A DNA stretch of 64,000 nucleotides from Qipengyuania vulgaris (GTDB taxonomy: Bacteria > Pseudomonadota > Alphaproteobacteria > Sphingomonadales > Sphingomonadaceae): NCBI GenBank assembly GCA_000756795.1, contig CCSI01000003.1, forward strand, positions 186,001-250,000, in the 5' to 3' direction. This document shows positions 1 to 8,280 of this stretch, piece by piece. Each line of letters starts with the position of its first letter. Position 1 is the stretch's first letter. Made by a program: the position numbers and the translations under genes. The notes beneath the pieces are model-generated. The model had not been told where the DNA came from. It searched no databases and was given only the letters and a program-made list of their open reading frames with translations.

Positions 1-1272
1 GGCGAGATACGCGAGGACGCGCCGCTTGCCGACCGTCTGCGTCCGGCGGATCTCGACGAGGTCATCGGGCAAGACCATTTGACCGGACCCGAGGGCGCGA
101 TTGGCCGGATGGTGGCCGCCGGTCGCCTGTCGAGCATGATACTCTGGGGTCCTCCCGGCACCGGCAAGACCACTATCGCCCGGCTCTTGGCCGATAGCGT
201 CGGCATGCGGTTCGAAAGCGTCAGCGCGGTCTTCAGCGGCGTGGCCGACCTCAAGAAAGCCTTTGCCGCTGCCGACAAGGCTGCCGAGGCGGGGCAGCGC
301 ACGCTGCTGTTCGTGGACGAAATCCACCGCTTCAACCGCGCGCAGCAGGATGGCTTCCTGCCTTTCGTCGAGCGCGGGACAGTGACGCTGGTCGGCGCGA
401 CCACGGAGAACCCCAGCTTTGCGCTCAACGCTGCCTTGCTCAGCCGGGCGCAGGTGCTCATCCTCCAGCGGCTCGACCACGAGGCGCTGGGGCATTTGCT
501 TGACCGGGCCGAGGTGTTGGAAGGCCCCCTGCCCCTCACGCCGCAAGCGCGCGATGCGCTGGTGGCGAGCGCCGATGGCGACGGTCGCTTCCTGCTCAAC
601 CAGGCCGAAACGCTCTACAATGCGAAAATTGACGGGGAACTCGACCCGGCTGCGCTCGGCAAGTTCCTCCAGCGCCGCGTGGCGGTCTACGACAAGGACC
701 GCGAAGGGCATTACAATCTCATCTCCGCGCTCCACAAAGCGGTGCGCGGCAGCGATGTGCAGGCGAGCCTCTATTACCTCGCGCGCATGCTGACCGCCGG
801 GGAAGAGCCACGCTTCCTCGCCCGCCGCCTCGTGCGCATGGCGGTGGAGGATATCGGCATGGCCGACCCGCAGGCGCTGGTGCAGTGCATGGCAGCGAAG
901 GATGCGTACGAGTTTCTCGGCAGCCCCGAGGGCGAGCTCGCGCTGGTGCAGGCCTGCACCTATCTCGCCACCGCGCCAAAATCGAATGCGGTCTACAAGG
1001 CGCAGAAGTCTTCGTTCAAGTCGGCGAAGGAAACCGGCAGCCTGATGCCGCCGCAAAACATCCTCAACGCCCCGACCAAGCTGATGAAGGATATCGGCTA
1101 CGGCTCGGGCTACAGTTATGACCACGATGCCGAAGACGGCTTCTCGGGCGACAATTACTGGCCCGAGGAGATGGAACCGCAGAGCTATTACGAACCGGTC
1201 GAACGCGGTTTCGAGCGGGAGGTGAAGAAGCGGCTCGATTACTGGGACAAGCTGCGGCGTGAACGCTCCTAG
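1..1272 (+). CDS. rarA: Replication-associated recombination protein A (RarA/MgsA), 5' partial
   Basis: AAA+ ATPase that acts at stalled replication forks together with the clamp-loader and RecA machinery in the cytoplasm. The reading frame is open from base 1: it opens GEIREDAPLADRLRP and continues into DEVIGQDHL, the family's usual N-terminal stretch, so the true start lies outside the window. Walker A (WGPPGTGKTT) is at about 145-174 and Walker B (FVDEIH) at about 310-327. An arginine-finger region (LLSRAQVLIL) and the C-terminal tetramerisation domain (SDVQASLYYLARML onward) follow. A TTG at 79 is only an internal codon. The stop overlaps the start of the next gene by 14 bases, which suggests co-transcription. 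Confidence 0.96.
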   Translation, partial: GEIREDAPLADRLRPADLDEVIGQDHLTGPEGAIGRMVAAGRLSSMILWGPPGTGKTTIARLLADSVGMRFESVSAVFSGVADLKKAFAAADKAAEAGQRTLLFVDEIHRFNRAQQDGFLPFVERGTVTLVGATTENPSFALNAALLSRAQVLILQRLDHEALGHLLDRAEVLEGPLPLTPQARDALVASADGDGRFLLNQAETLYNAKIDGELDPAALGKFLQRRVAVYDKDREGHYNLISALHKAVRGSDVQASLYYLARMLTAGEEPRFLARRLVRMAVEDIGMADPQALVQCMAAKDAYEFLGSPEGELALVQACTYLATAPKSNAVYKAQKSSFKSAKETGSLMPPQNILNAPTKLMKDIGYGSGYSYDHDAEDGFSGDNYWPEEMEPQSYYEPVERGFEREVKKRLDYWDKLRRERS

Positions 1273-2137
1273 GTTCGACCACTTCGTCGCCATCGACTGG
1301 TCGGGGGCCAAGGGTGCGCGGCAGAAGGGCATCGCGCTGGCGATTGCCGATGCTGCAGGCGGGCCTCCCGTGCTGGTCGAGCACCGATGGTCGCGCGACG
1401 AAGTCCTCGGAGTCTTGCGCGATGAACTCCCAAGCGATTCCCTGGTGGGTCTCGACCTCGGCATTGCGCTCCCACATGCGGACTGCGGCGCCTATTTCCC
1501 GAGTCTTGATAAAACCCCGCCCGACGCGCCCTCCTTGTGGCAACTCATCGACGAACTCGCTGCCGAAGACGAAAATCTCGGCGCGAACAGCTTCGTGGCG
1601 CACCCTGCCTTGCGCCCCTATTTTCGGGACGGCGCGGAGACGGGCGAACACTTCGGATGCGACGGTGCGGAGCATGGCCGTGGCCGCTTTCGTGTCACCG
1701 AGCAGGCGCAAGCGGCGATGGGCTGCAAACCCTATTCGAACTTCAACCTCGTCGGCGCGGCGCAGGTGGGCAAGTCGAGCCTCACGGGAATGCGCATGCT
1801 GCATCACTTGCGCGGCCACCTGCCGGTCTGGCCGGTCGACCCGCTGCCGCAAGCGGGTTCGGTCGCGGTGGAAATCTACACCAGCCTTGCCGCGCTGGAA
1901 GCGGGGCGCAGCGCGGCCAAGGCGAAGATGCGCAGCTACGAGGCGTTGAACGAGGCGCTCGACGTGCTCGACTCACCGCCGGTGGCGGGAAGCGGGGAAG
2001 TCGATGACCACACGACCGATGCCCTCCTCACCGCCGCATGGCTCCGCGCTGTCGCGCATGAGCCGGAGCGCTGGTCACCTGCGGGCCTGACACCGGCAAT
2101 CGCCCGCACCGAAGGCTGGACCTTCGGCGCGCTCTAG
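1259..2137 (+). CDS. Hypothetical protein with RNase H-fold-like N-terminus (DUF429-like)
   Basis: 292-residue protein starting at a GTG inside the 3' end of rarA. The N-terminus reads FVAIDWSGAKG, an acidic beta-strand/glycine turn typical of ribonuclease H-like (actin/RuvC-like) folds and of DUF429-type proteins. Further acidic residues occur at VGLDLGIALPH and near the C-terminus at DDHTTDALLTAAW, the arrangement expected of a metal-dependent or nucleotide-binding site. No signal peptide or membrane segment is visible. The 14-base overlap with rarA suggests translational coupling. It converges on glutaminase and the two stop codons overlap by 4 bases. The function is not known; the fold assignment is inference from a few motifs. 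Confidence 0.8.
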   Translation: MNAPRFDHFVAIDWSGAKGARQKGIALAIADAAGGPPVLVEHRWSRDEVLGVLRDELPSDSLVGLDLGIALPHADCGAYFPSLDKTPPDAPSLWQLIDELAAEDENLGANSFVAHPALRPYFRDGAETGEHFGCDGAEHGRGRFRVTEQAQAAMGCKPYSNFNLVGAAQVGKSSLTGMRMLHHLRGHLPVWPVDPLPQAGSVAVEIYTSLAALEAGRSAAKAKMRSYEALNEALDVLDSPPVAGSGEVDDHTTDALLTAAWLRAVAHEPERWSPAGLTPAIARTEGWTFGAL

Positions 2138-3075
2138 ATTTCGGGCAGCTTGCCGCTGAAGACCGACCAACCTGTCCTTAGACCGATGCGCGCAAGCGCC
2201 TTCGCCCCGAGCACGCTCGTGCCCGAACGCCCCAGCCCCGGCGACCACACCGCGATAGCCGCCCTGCCCGGCACGCTGGCGAGGATACCGCCGCCCACGC
2301 CCGACTTGCCGCAGAATCCGACTTCGAAGGCGAACTGGCCCGAATTATCGTAATGCCCGCACATCAGCATCAGCGCGTTGATGCGGCGCGCGCGGCTGGC
2401 GCTGCACATCTGCTGGCCGGTGACAGGGTCAGTGCCGTCGAAAGCGAGGAAGAGAGAGGCTTCGGCCAGTTGGCGGCAACTCAGTCGCAATGCGCATTGC
2501 CGGAAATAGACGGAGAGGACATCCTCGACGGGGTTCCTGAGGCGACCGAAATCCTCCAGAAAATAGGCGAGGCTGCGGTTGCGCGAACCGGTCTCGCTCT
2601 CGCTGCGGGCAACCTCTTCGTCGAAAGTAATGCTCTCGTCGCGCCCCATCCTGCGCAGACGGTCGAGTAGGTCACCCACCGCCTCTTCGGGTGTGCTGTC
2701 ACCGATGAAGCGGTCGGTAGTGACGATGGCGCCCGAATTGATGAAAGGATTGCGCGGAATGCCCTTCTCGCGCTCGAGCTGGACGATGGAGTTGAAGGCA
2801 TTGCCCGAAGGCTCGCGTCCCACCGCATCCCATAGTGCCGACCCCTCACGCTCCAACGCCAATGCCAGCGCATAGACTTTCGAGATGGACTGGATGGAAA
2901 ACGCCTCGTCCGCATCTCCAGCGCAGAACACCTCGCCATCGGCTGTGGCCAGCGCAATGCCGAACTTGTTCGGGTCGACCAGCGCCAGAGCGGGGATGTA
3001 GCGTGCAGGCGTCCCGCTGCCGCGCTCGTCGGCAAGCTCGGCATAGGTCTCTGAAACGATTGCGCCCAAATCCAT
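2134..3075 (-). CDS. glsA: Glutaminase
   Basis: Hydrolyses L-glutamine to L-glutamate and ammonia; cytoplasmic, serine-dependent, beta-lactamase-like fold. The start was placed at the ATG ending at 3075 (MDLGAIVSET), giving 313 residues, the normal length of the bacterial family. A longer frame exists but begins with a TTG inside a repeat. The catalytic SxxK motif is S63-I-S-K66. The sequences NPFINSGAIV, GSRNRSLAYF, MCGHYDNSGQFAF and CGKSGVGGGI are family signatures. No strong Shine-Dalgarno site is visible at this start. The gene is isolated on the minus strand between the rarA pair and tRNA-Thr. Confidence 0.95.
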   Translation of the reverse strand: MDLGAIVSETYAELADERGSGTPARYIPALALVDPNKFGIALATADGEVFCAGDADEAFSIQSISKVYALALALEREGSALWDAVGREPSGNAFNSIVQLEREKGIPRNPFINSGAIVTTDRFIGDSTPEEAVGDLLDRLRRMGRDESITFDEEVARSESETGSRNRSLAYFLEDFGRLRNPVEDVLSVYFRQCALRLSCRQLAEASLFLAFDGTDPVTGQQMCSASRARRINALMLMCGHYDNSGQFAFEVGFCGKSGVGGGILASVPGRAAIAVWSPGLGRSGTSVLGAKALARIGLRTGWSVFSGKLPEI

Positions 3076-3151
3076 GAACGCGGCGATAGGCGCGGGCGGC
3101 GCAAGGTGCAATCGGACTGGACGCGGAGACGATTTTCCGCCAGAGGCCCGC

Positions 3152-3252
3152 CCGTCCTGAAGCAACGCAAAGGGGTGGGGGCATTCCCGTCCTCAAGCAG
3201 CATAGCGATAGGACAGAAAACATCGTCCTCAAGCAGCGAAGCGATAGGACAA
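3152..3252. repeat. Three degenerate copies of a ~29-base repeat spaced ~36 bases apart
   Basis: Two good copies lie at 3188-3216 and 3224-3252 (core GTCCTCAAGCAGC, then AGCGATAGGACA), offset by exactly 36 bases. A third, shorter copy (CGTCCTGAAGCA) is at about 3153-3165. Each good copy carries GTCCT at one end and AGGAC at the other, so each unit could fold as a hairpin. The array stops 7 bases before tRNA-Thr. It looks like an intergenic palindromic (REP-like) element rather than a CRISPR array: there are only three units, with 7-8 base gaps instead of spacers. Confidence 0.6.
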
Positions 3253-3259
3253 CAAATAC

Positions 3260-3335
3260 GCCGGTTTAGCTCAGTTGGTAGAGCAGTTGATTTGTAATCA
3301 TCAGGCCAGGGGTTCGAATCCTCTAACCGGCACCA
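3260..3335 (+). tRNA. tRNA-Thr (anticodon TGT)
   Basis: A 76-base cloverleaf: acceptor stem GCCGGTT (3260-3266) pairs with AACCGGC (3325-3331), the discriminator base is A3332 and CCA is encoded at 3333-3335. The D arm is GCTC/GAGC, the anticodon loop TTTGTAA places TGT at 3293-3295, the variable loop has five bases, and the T arm loop is TTCGAAT. The anticodon stem (GTTGA against TCATC) contains one T-T mismatch in its second pair; all other pairs are normal. It reads threonine ACA/ACN codons. It stands alone with no other tRNA nearby. Confidence 0.97.
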
Positions 3336-3351
3336 TCCCCTTGCCCGCACA

Positions 3352-3382
3352 AAGAAAAGGCCGCCCCGAAGGACGGCCTTCC
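3352..3382 (-). terminator. Rho-independent terminator of the small glycine-rich gene
   Basis: AAGGCCG (3357-3363) pairs with CGGCCTT (3374-3380), with a further CC/GG pairing inside. Read on the minus strand the stem is followed by a T-rich run (TTTTCTTT). It lies about 20 bases beyond the stop of the minus-strand gene ending at 3403. It may also serve tRNA-Thr from the other side, but no T tract follows on that strand. Confidence 0.75.
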
Positions 3383-3402
3383 CGAAATTATTGTCGCTGC
3401 AA

Positions 3403-3666
3403 TCAGGCGGCAGCCGCGGTCGGCGTCTCGTCTGTTTCGCTGACGATGGTCTGCGTCGGGGTCTTTTTCGCCTCATTGCGCTCGTAAAGCTTCTTGGCGA
3501 CATAGCCGCCGGCGCCCAGCGCAATCATTGCCGGAAGGCTCATGCGGCGCAGCACACTTGCCGCAACAACGCCAAGGGCCGCGCCACCTGCGCCGCCGAT
3601 GCCGAGACCGCTAGTCTGCTTGGCGAGCTTGTCGCCCGCATATGCTCCGATAATCTTGCCAATCAT
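3403..3666 (-). CDS. Small glycine/alanine-rich protein of unknown function
   Basis: 87 residues from the ATG ending at 3666. That start is chosen because a strong Shine-Dalgarno site (AAAGGAGAT) lies just upstream; a start eight codons earlier would include that site in the coding region. The protein has a GxxxG-rich, alanine-rich middle (GLGIGGAGGAALGVV, then LPAMIALGAGGYVAKKL) that could form one or two short membrane or amphipathic helices. A charged, threonine-rich tail follows (NEAKKTPTQTIVSETDE). No known domain was recognised. It is followed by its own terminator, so it is probably a single-gene transcript. Confidence 0.75.
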   Translation of the reverse strand: MIGKIIGAYAGDKLAKQTSGLGIGGAGGAALGVVAASVLRRMSLPAMIALGAGGYVAKKLYERNEAKKTPTQTIVSETDETPTAAAA

Positions 3667-3712
3667 GTGGTATCTCCTTTGCCCGATCAACGGCTTGGGC
3701 GCAGAGATGTTC

Positions 3713-4333
3713 CTAATCGGCAGCGCGTCCGATGCCCTGCTGGAGCATTAGGTTCGCAGCCTCGGCGACCTCGGCAGCATCAGGGTCGCCGTCGCCGCGC
3801 CAAATGGCATAGCGCAGGCCGAGGAAGACATTCATTCCCATCAGCGCCCAGGCCTCGATTTCGCCCAGGCCTTCGCGCATCGCCCCGCCTTCGGCTCCCT
3901 TTTCGAGGCGCTCGATGATGCGCGCGCCGACGGTTTCGTAATGAGTACGGTAGGAGCGCGGGTCGACGAATTCGGCCTCGTCGATGATGCGGTAGACTTC
4001 CTTGTGCTCGGCTGCAAAGCGCAGGAAAGCCTCGAGCGCAGCCCGCTCGATTTCCAACGCCTTCATGTCCGGCGCGATGGCTTCGCGCGCGGCACGCTTT
4101 ACCGCTTCGCTCATGTCGGCGACGAGCGCGCGGAAGATTTCGTCCTTGCTGTCGAAATAAGTGTAGAATGTGCCCAGCGCAACGCCCGCACGGCGCGTAA
4201 TCGAGCTTATCGAAGCCTCGTGAAAGCCGTGGTCGCCGAACTCCCCCGCCGCCGCGTCGAGCAGCTTGCGCAAGGTCTTGCGCCCCCTTTCGGTGCGCGG
4301 CGTTTTCTTTTCGTCATGCGCGCTGGCAGCCAT
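3713..4333 (-). CDS. TetR/AcrR-family transcriptional regulator
   Basis: 206 residues. The N-terminal TetR helix-turn-helix spans roughly residues 20-65 (LLDAAAGEFGDHGF, then SSITRRAGVALGTFYTYF, then SKDEIFRAL). The remainder is a helical ligand-binding and dimerisation domain. It is transcribed divergently from the TonB-dependent receptor at 4456. An inverted repeat sits in the shared 122-base gap, so local autoregulation and control of the receptor is the simplest reading. The effector is unknown and nothing in the sequence identifies it. Confidence 0.9.
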   Translation of the reverse strand: MAASAHDEKKTPRTERGRKTLRKLLDAAAGEFGDHGFHEASISSITRRAGVALGTFYTYFDSKDEIFRALVADMSEAVKRAAREAIAPDMKALEIERAALEAFLRFAAEHKEVYRIIDEAEFVDPRSYRTHYETVGARIIERLEKGAEGGAMREGLGEIEAWALMGMNVFLGLRYAIWRGDGDPDAAEVAEAANLMLQQGIGRAAD

Positions 4334-4393
4334 TCGTGTTTCCCTCCACGCCCCTTGGCTAAGCTATAATCCACCGCCCATGCAAGAACAAAC

Positions 4394-4416
4394 TTGAAAG
4401 GTGGTTCAGTTTTCAA
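4394..4416. promoter_or_regulatory. Candidate TetR operator (inverted repeat)
   Basis: TTGAAA (4394-4399) and TTTCAA (4411-4416) form a perfect 6-base inverted repeat with an 11-base spacer, between the divergent TetR gene and the TonB receptor. TTGAAA could also serve as a -35 element for the receptor. Its role as an operator is inferred from position and symmetry only. Confidence 0.4.
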
Positions 4417-4455
4417 TATCAGGTGGGACAGAGAGATATCCGGGAGGGAGTTCCA

Positions 4456-6783
4456 ATGACATTTCACCACGCCAAACCGGCTGCCATCCTACTTGCAGGC
4501 ACGGCAGCACTCGCCTTTGCCGCGCCTACTGCTGCACAATCGTCGCAGGACATCGAATCCGACACTGTGCTGAGCGAAGATGCTTCGCCAGCGGACGATG
4601 GCATCATCGTCGTCACCGCCCGCCGTCGCGCGGAACGCATTACCGACGTGCCGATTGCTGTCACCGCGCTCTCGGGAGAGGAATTGGTGCGCGGCGGTAC
4701 GCTTGAAATCACGGAAATCGCGGACGAGGTACCCAACCTCACTCTAGAAGTGAGCCGCGGCACCAACACCACGCTGACCGCTTTCATCCGCGGTGTCGGC
4801 CAGCAGGACCCGGTCGCAGGTTTCGAAGCGGGCGTGGGTCTCTATGTCGACGATGTTTATCTCAACCGCCCACAAGGCGCGGTACTCGACGTCTATGATG
4901 TCGAGCGCATCGAGGTGCTGCGCGGTCCGCAGGGCACGCTCTACGGCCGCAACACGATCGGCGGCGCGATCAAATACGTTACCGCCCGCCTGCCCGGTGA
5001 AACGCAGGTCAAAGTGCGCGGCACTTATGGTTCTTACGACCAGGCGGACCTCATTGTCTCGGCCTCCACCCCGCTCAGCGACAACTTCCGCGTCGGCGTC
5101 AGCGGCGCGCGTCTTTCGCGCGGTGGCTATGGCGATAATCTCGAGCTGGGCGTCGAGAACTACAACAAGGACGTCTGGGCCGGTCGCGGCACGCTGGAAT
5201 TCGACAGCGGACCGCTCTTCGTCCGCCTGTCGGGCGACTACGTGAAGGACAACAGCAACGCCCGTCAGGGCGGTCGTTTGCTGCCGGGTGCTTTCTCGGG
5301 TGCGCCCGTTCTCGACAACCCCTTTGACACGCGCGCGGGCCTCAACGTCACCGAGCAGGAAGTCGAGGCCTATGGCGGCGCGCTGCAGATTTCCTATGAG
5401 CTGAGCGATACGCTGATGCTCAAGTCGATTACCGGCTATCGCGAGGATGCGTCGACTACGCCGATCGATTTCGACAGCCTTCCCGCAGCCGATCTCGACG
5501 TGCCGGCCATCTATGAGAACGACCAGTTCAGCCAAGAACTGCAGCTACTGGTCGAGGGTGACCGACTGTCTGGTGTCTTCGGTGTCTACTATCTCGACGC
5601 CAATGCCTACACCGCCTTCGACGTGGCCCTGTTCACCACCGGCGACCTCATCAGCCTGCCGGGCCTGAACGCGCAGACTCTGGGCGATGTAGGCACCGAG
5701 ACGTACTCGGTCTTCGGCGACTTCACCTACGACTTCAACGATTGGATCAGCCTGTCGCTTGGCGGACGCTACACTTGGGACAACCGCGACAGCCGCATCC
5801 TTCGCACGACCTTCATCGGCGGCTATTCCGACCTCTTCGACGGCGAGGGCATCCCCATCGCAGTCACGAGCGATTTCGAGGGCGAGGCCAAGTACAAGGA
5901 ATTTACCCCGCGCGCCTCGCTCGCCTTCAAGCCGAGCGTCGACCACACGCTCTATGTGTCTTATTCAAAGGGCTTCAAGGGCGGCGGCTTCGACCCGCGC
6001 GGACAGACCAGCGCCGCGCCAGATTTCGACGGCAACGGTACGGTCAGCTATGACGAGCAGTACCGCTTCCTGAACTTCCAGCCGGAGACGGTCGACAGTT
6101 ACGAAGCGGGCTGGAAGGCCAGCCTGCTCGACAACCGCCTCAACATCGCGCTCGCAGGCTTCGTCGGGAAGTACGAAGACGTCCAGATCCCCGGCTCTAT
6201 CGGCTTCGACAGCAATGGCGACGGCGTGAATGACAGCTTCATCGGCGTGACCACCAACGCTGCAAGCGCCGACATCAACGGCATCGAGTTCGAGGGCAAT
6301 GCGCTGGTCGGGCGCGACTTTGCCGGAACCGGCAGCCGCATCGGCTTCAACTGGTCGGTCGGCTATCTCGACGCTGGCTTCAACGAATATGTCGACTCCT
6401 TCGGCAATGACGTGGCCGACGAGCGTGTCATCCAGAACACTCCCGAGTTCACCGCTCATGCCGGTGTCAACGTCGGCATCCCTGTCGCAGGCGGCATCGT
6501 CGACTTCCTCGGCTCGGTTTCGATGCGTTCGGAAACCAGCCAGTTCGAACTGCCCGGACCGCTTGATCAGGGGGCTTATGAAATCGTCGACCTCGGCCTT
6601 GTTTACACCGCCGACAGCGACCGTTTCGCCATCGGCCTGCACGCCAAGAACGTGTTTGACCAGCGCTACATCGTTTCGGGCTACGACTTCGTGACCGGCA
6701 CCGTGCTGGGCCTCGAAGGCAACCTCACCGCCTTCTACGGCGACCCGCGCCGCGTCTTCGTGACCGGCGAGGTCAAGTTCTAG
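4456..6783 (+). CDS. TonB-dependent outer-membrane receptor
   Basis: 775 residues from the ATG at 4456, preceded by GGGAGG; an upstream in-frame ATG at 4423 lacks such a site and would displace the signal peptide. The signal peptide (AAILLAGTAALAFA..AAA) is cleaved near AAQSSQD. A TonB box-like IIVVTARRR follows, then the plug domain (RGVGQQDPV, GLYVDDVYL, RIEVLRGPQGTLYGRNTIGG) and a long beta-barrel ending with an aromatic/charged C-terminus. It uses TonB-ExbBD energy to import a large substrate. The plug style is that of the broad sphingomonad family rather than of siderophore receptors, and no Fur site is seen. The substrate is unknown. Confidence 0.93.
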   Translation: MTFHHAKPAAILLAGTAALAFAAPTAAQSSQDIESDTVLSEDASPADDGIIVVTARRRAERITDVPIAVTALSGEELVRGGTLEITEIADEVPNLTLEVSRGTNTTLTAFIRGVGQQDPVAGFEAGVGLYVDDVYLNRPQGAVLDVYDVERIEVLRGPQGTLYGRNTIGGAIKYVTARLPGETQVKVRGTYGSYDQADLIVSASTPLSDNFRVGVSGARLSRGGYGDNLELGVENYNKDVWAGRGTLEFDSGPLFVRLSGDYVKDNSNARQGGRLLPGAFSGAPVLDNPFDTRAGLNVTEQEVEAYGGALQISYELSDTLMLKSITGYREDASTTPIDFDSLPAADLDVPAIYENDQFSQELQLLVEGDRLSGVFGVYYLDANAYTAFDVALFTTGDLISLPGLNAQTLGDVGTETYSVFGDFTYDFNDWISLSLGGRYTWDNRDSRILRTTFIGGYSDLFDGEGIPIAVTSDFEGEAKYKEFTPRASLAFKPSVDHTLYVSYSKGFKGGGFDPRGQTSAAPDFDGNGTVSYDEQYRFLNFQPETVDSYEAGWKASLLDNRLNIALAGFVGKYEDVQIPGSIGFDSNGDGVNDSFIGVTTNAASADINGIEFEGNALVGRDFAGTGSRIGFNWSVGYLDAGFNEYVDSFGNDVADERVIQNTPEFTAHAGVNVGIPVAGGIVDFLGSVSMRSETSQFELPGPLDQGAYEIVDLGLVYTADSDRFAIGLHAKNVFDQRYIVSGYDFVTGTVLGLEGNLTAFYGDPRRVFVTGEVKF

Positions 6784-6806
6784 GCAATACCTACCACTTC
6801 CTCCCT

Positions 6807-6846
6807 GGGGGCGGCGGCCGGGCGACCGGTCAGCCGCCCTCTTTTT
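6807..6846 (+). terminator. Rho-independent terminator after the TonB receptor
   Basis: GGGCGGC (6809-6815) pairs with GCCGCCC (6833-6839) around an inner CCGG/CCGG stem, and is followed by CTTTTT at 6841-6846. The T run overlaps the stop codon of the convergent sulfotransferase gene. Confidence 0.85.
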
Positions 6847-8101
6847 ATCCTGCGGCGATGGCGGGACGGGTGAGCGCAAAGGGGTCCTCGACCGGGACCT
6901 TGTACTTGCGCACGTAGTCGCCGAGCCGTTCGTAGACCTCGCCCGTGCTGAGGCCGAACTCCTCCAGCGAATAGGAGTGCGGGCGGCGCTTCATCGCGGC
7001 AGAACGCGCTAGGAAATCCTCCATCCCTTCGACCGCCGGCTCCATGTCGAGGCCGAGGAAGGCGTAGATGCGCTCCATCGTGCCGCGCCAGTCGCGGTCC
7101 ATCGCGTCATACTGGACGTCAATCATGCGCTCGCGCGGGATATTGTCGCGCGCGGCCCGCATGCGCTCGATCATCAGCTCGGTCTTGCGCAGCCATTCGC
7201 GGCCATGCGGTGCGACCTCGATGTCGTCGGCGTAGATGATCGTCTGGTTCCACGCGAGCGAGGCGGTGCTGCCGACCACCGACTTGGGGTCGCGGTGGGT
7301 GAAGATGAGCCGCGCATCGGGGAATACCTCGAGCAGCGCGGGCAGGTCTAGCATGTGTTGCGGGGTCTTCAGGATCCACGGGCGCAGAGAGCTTTCCTGC
7401 TGCGACCAGCCGATTAGCCGCATGAGATTTGCCATGTGGCGATAGGCCGGTACTGCGCTCTCCTCCTCGCACCAGCGTGTGTAGGTCGGCACGCGCCACT
7501 GGGCGTCGAACTTCATCCCGTAGAAGCTGGCAGCGATGAGGCCGAGTTCCTCTTCGGGCTCGTAAGGTCCGGTCGGATGAATGGAGAGCGTGCGCGGATT
7601 GGCCAGCCGTGCGACTTTCATGATGCGGCTCGCGAGGACGGGGCGGAAGTCTTCCTTCTCGCCTACCATCACCTCTTCGAAATCGGGGCGCGGCACCGGG
7701 CTGATGGTCTCGAAGCTGCGCAGATGGGCGAAGCGGCGGTCGGAGGAAAGCAGGCGGTGGAGCCGCGTCGTGCCCGAACGCATCGGACCCACGATGACCA
7801 CCGGATTCCTGATGGGGCGGGCAAGGATTTCGGGATGCCGCTTGAACCACATTTGCGCGTAGAGCCGGTCGCGCAGCAGGTGGTGCACCTGCTTCATGGC
7901 GGAAAAGTCACCCGCGGCATTGAGCCGCGCTTCGACCCGTGCAGAATCGAGCATCACGTCGAGCGGGCGGGTGAACCATTCGTCGCCAAAATCGTCGAGC
8001 CCGTATTCGCGCGCCACCTCTTCCATCAGCGCGTCGCGGTCCCAGCAATCCTTGTCGACCAGCCCGAGCCCACGCCCCGCCTTTATCCCGGCATCGACCA
8101 T
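6845..8101 (-). CDS. Sulfotransferase family protein
   Basis: 418 residues from the ATG ending at 8101 (MVDAGIKAG); a TTG ending at 8149 would add 16 residues and cannot be excluded. It transfers a sulfuryl group from PAPS to an unknown acceptor. The 5'-phosphosulfate loop is IVGPMRSGTTRLHRLL, with the GxxxSGTT-type P-loop. The 3'-phosphate-binding segment is LIFTHRDPKSVVGS. LKTPQHML is also typical of the bacterial Sulfotransfer_3-like group. No signal peptide is seen, so it should be cytoplasmic. It converges with the TonB receptor and shares its terminator. Such proteins are frequent in marine sphingomonads, where acceptors are mostly unknown. Confidence 0.88.
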   Translation of the reverse strand: MVDAGIKAGRGLGLVDKDCWDRDALMEEVAREYGLDDFGDEWFTRPLDVMLDSARVEARLNAAGDFSAMKQVHHLLRDRLYAQMWFKRHPEILARPIRNPVVIVGPMRSGTTRLHRLLSSDRRFAHLRSFETISPVPRPDFEEVMVGEKEDFRPVLASRIMKVARLANPRTLSIHPTGPYEPEEELGLIAASFYGMKFDAQWRVPTYTRWCEEESAVPAYRHMANLMRLIGWSQQESSLRPWILKTPQHMLDLPALLEVFPDARLIFTHRDPKSVVGSTASLAWNQTIIYADDIEVAPHGREWLRKTELMIERMRAARDNIPRERMIDVQYDAMDRDWRGTMERIYAFLGLDMEPAVEGMEDFLARSAAMKRRPHSYSLEEFGLSTGEVYERLGDYVRKYKVPVEDPFALTRPAIAAG

Positions 8102-8280
8102 ATCGATGAAACGGCTGCGGCGCGGCGGTACAAGTGGCTGGTTTTGCAAGTCTCTCGGCCTCGTCTGGTCTGGCGGCGGTCGGGAGGAGCGCCATAGACA
8201 CAGGAACTGCCGCCCATCCAATTCGGTCCCGCCGCAATCCACACTGGAAATGCGAAGCGGCAAACGGCATAGCGCGCCCC

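Noticed and set aside
2134..3165. Longer glutaminase start at 3165
   Set aside because: It begins with a TTG inside the repeat upstream of tRNA-Thr and adds residues not found in the family.
3152..3252. CRISPR array
   Set aside because: Only three degenerate units with 7-8 base gaps, no spacers, and no cas genes.
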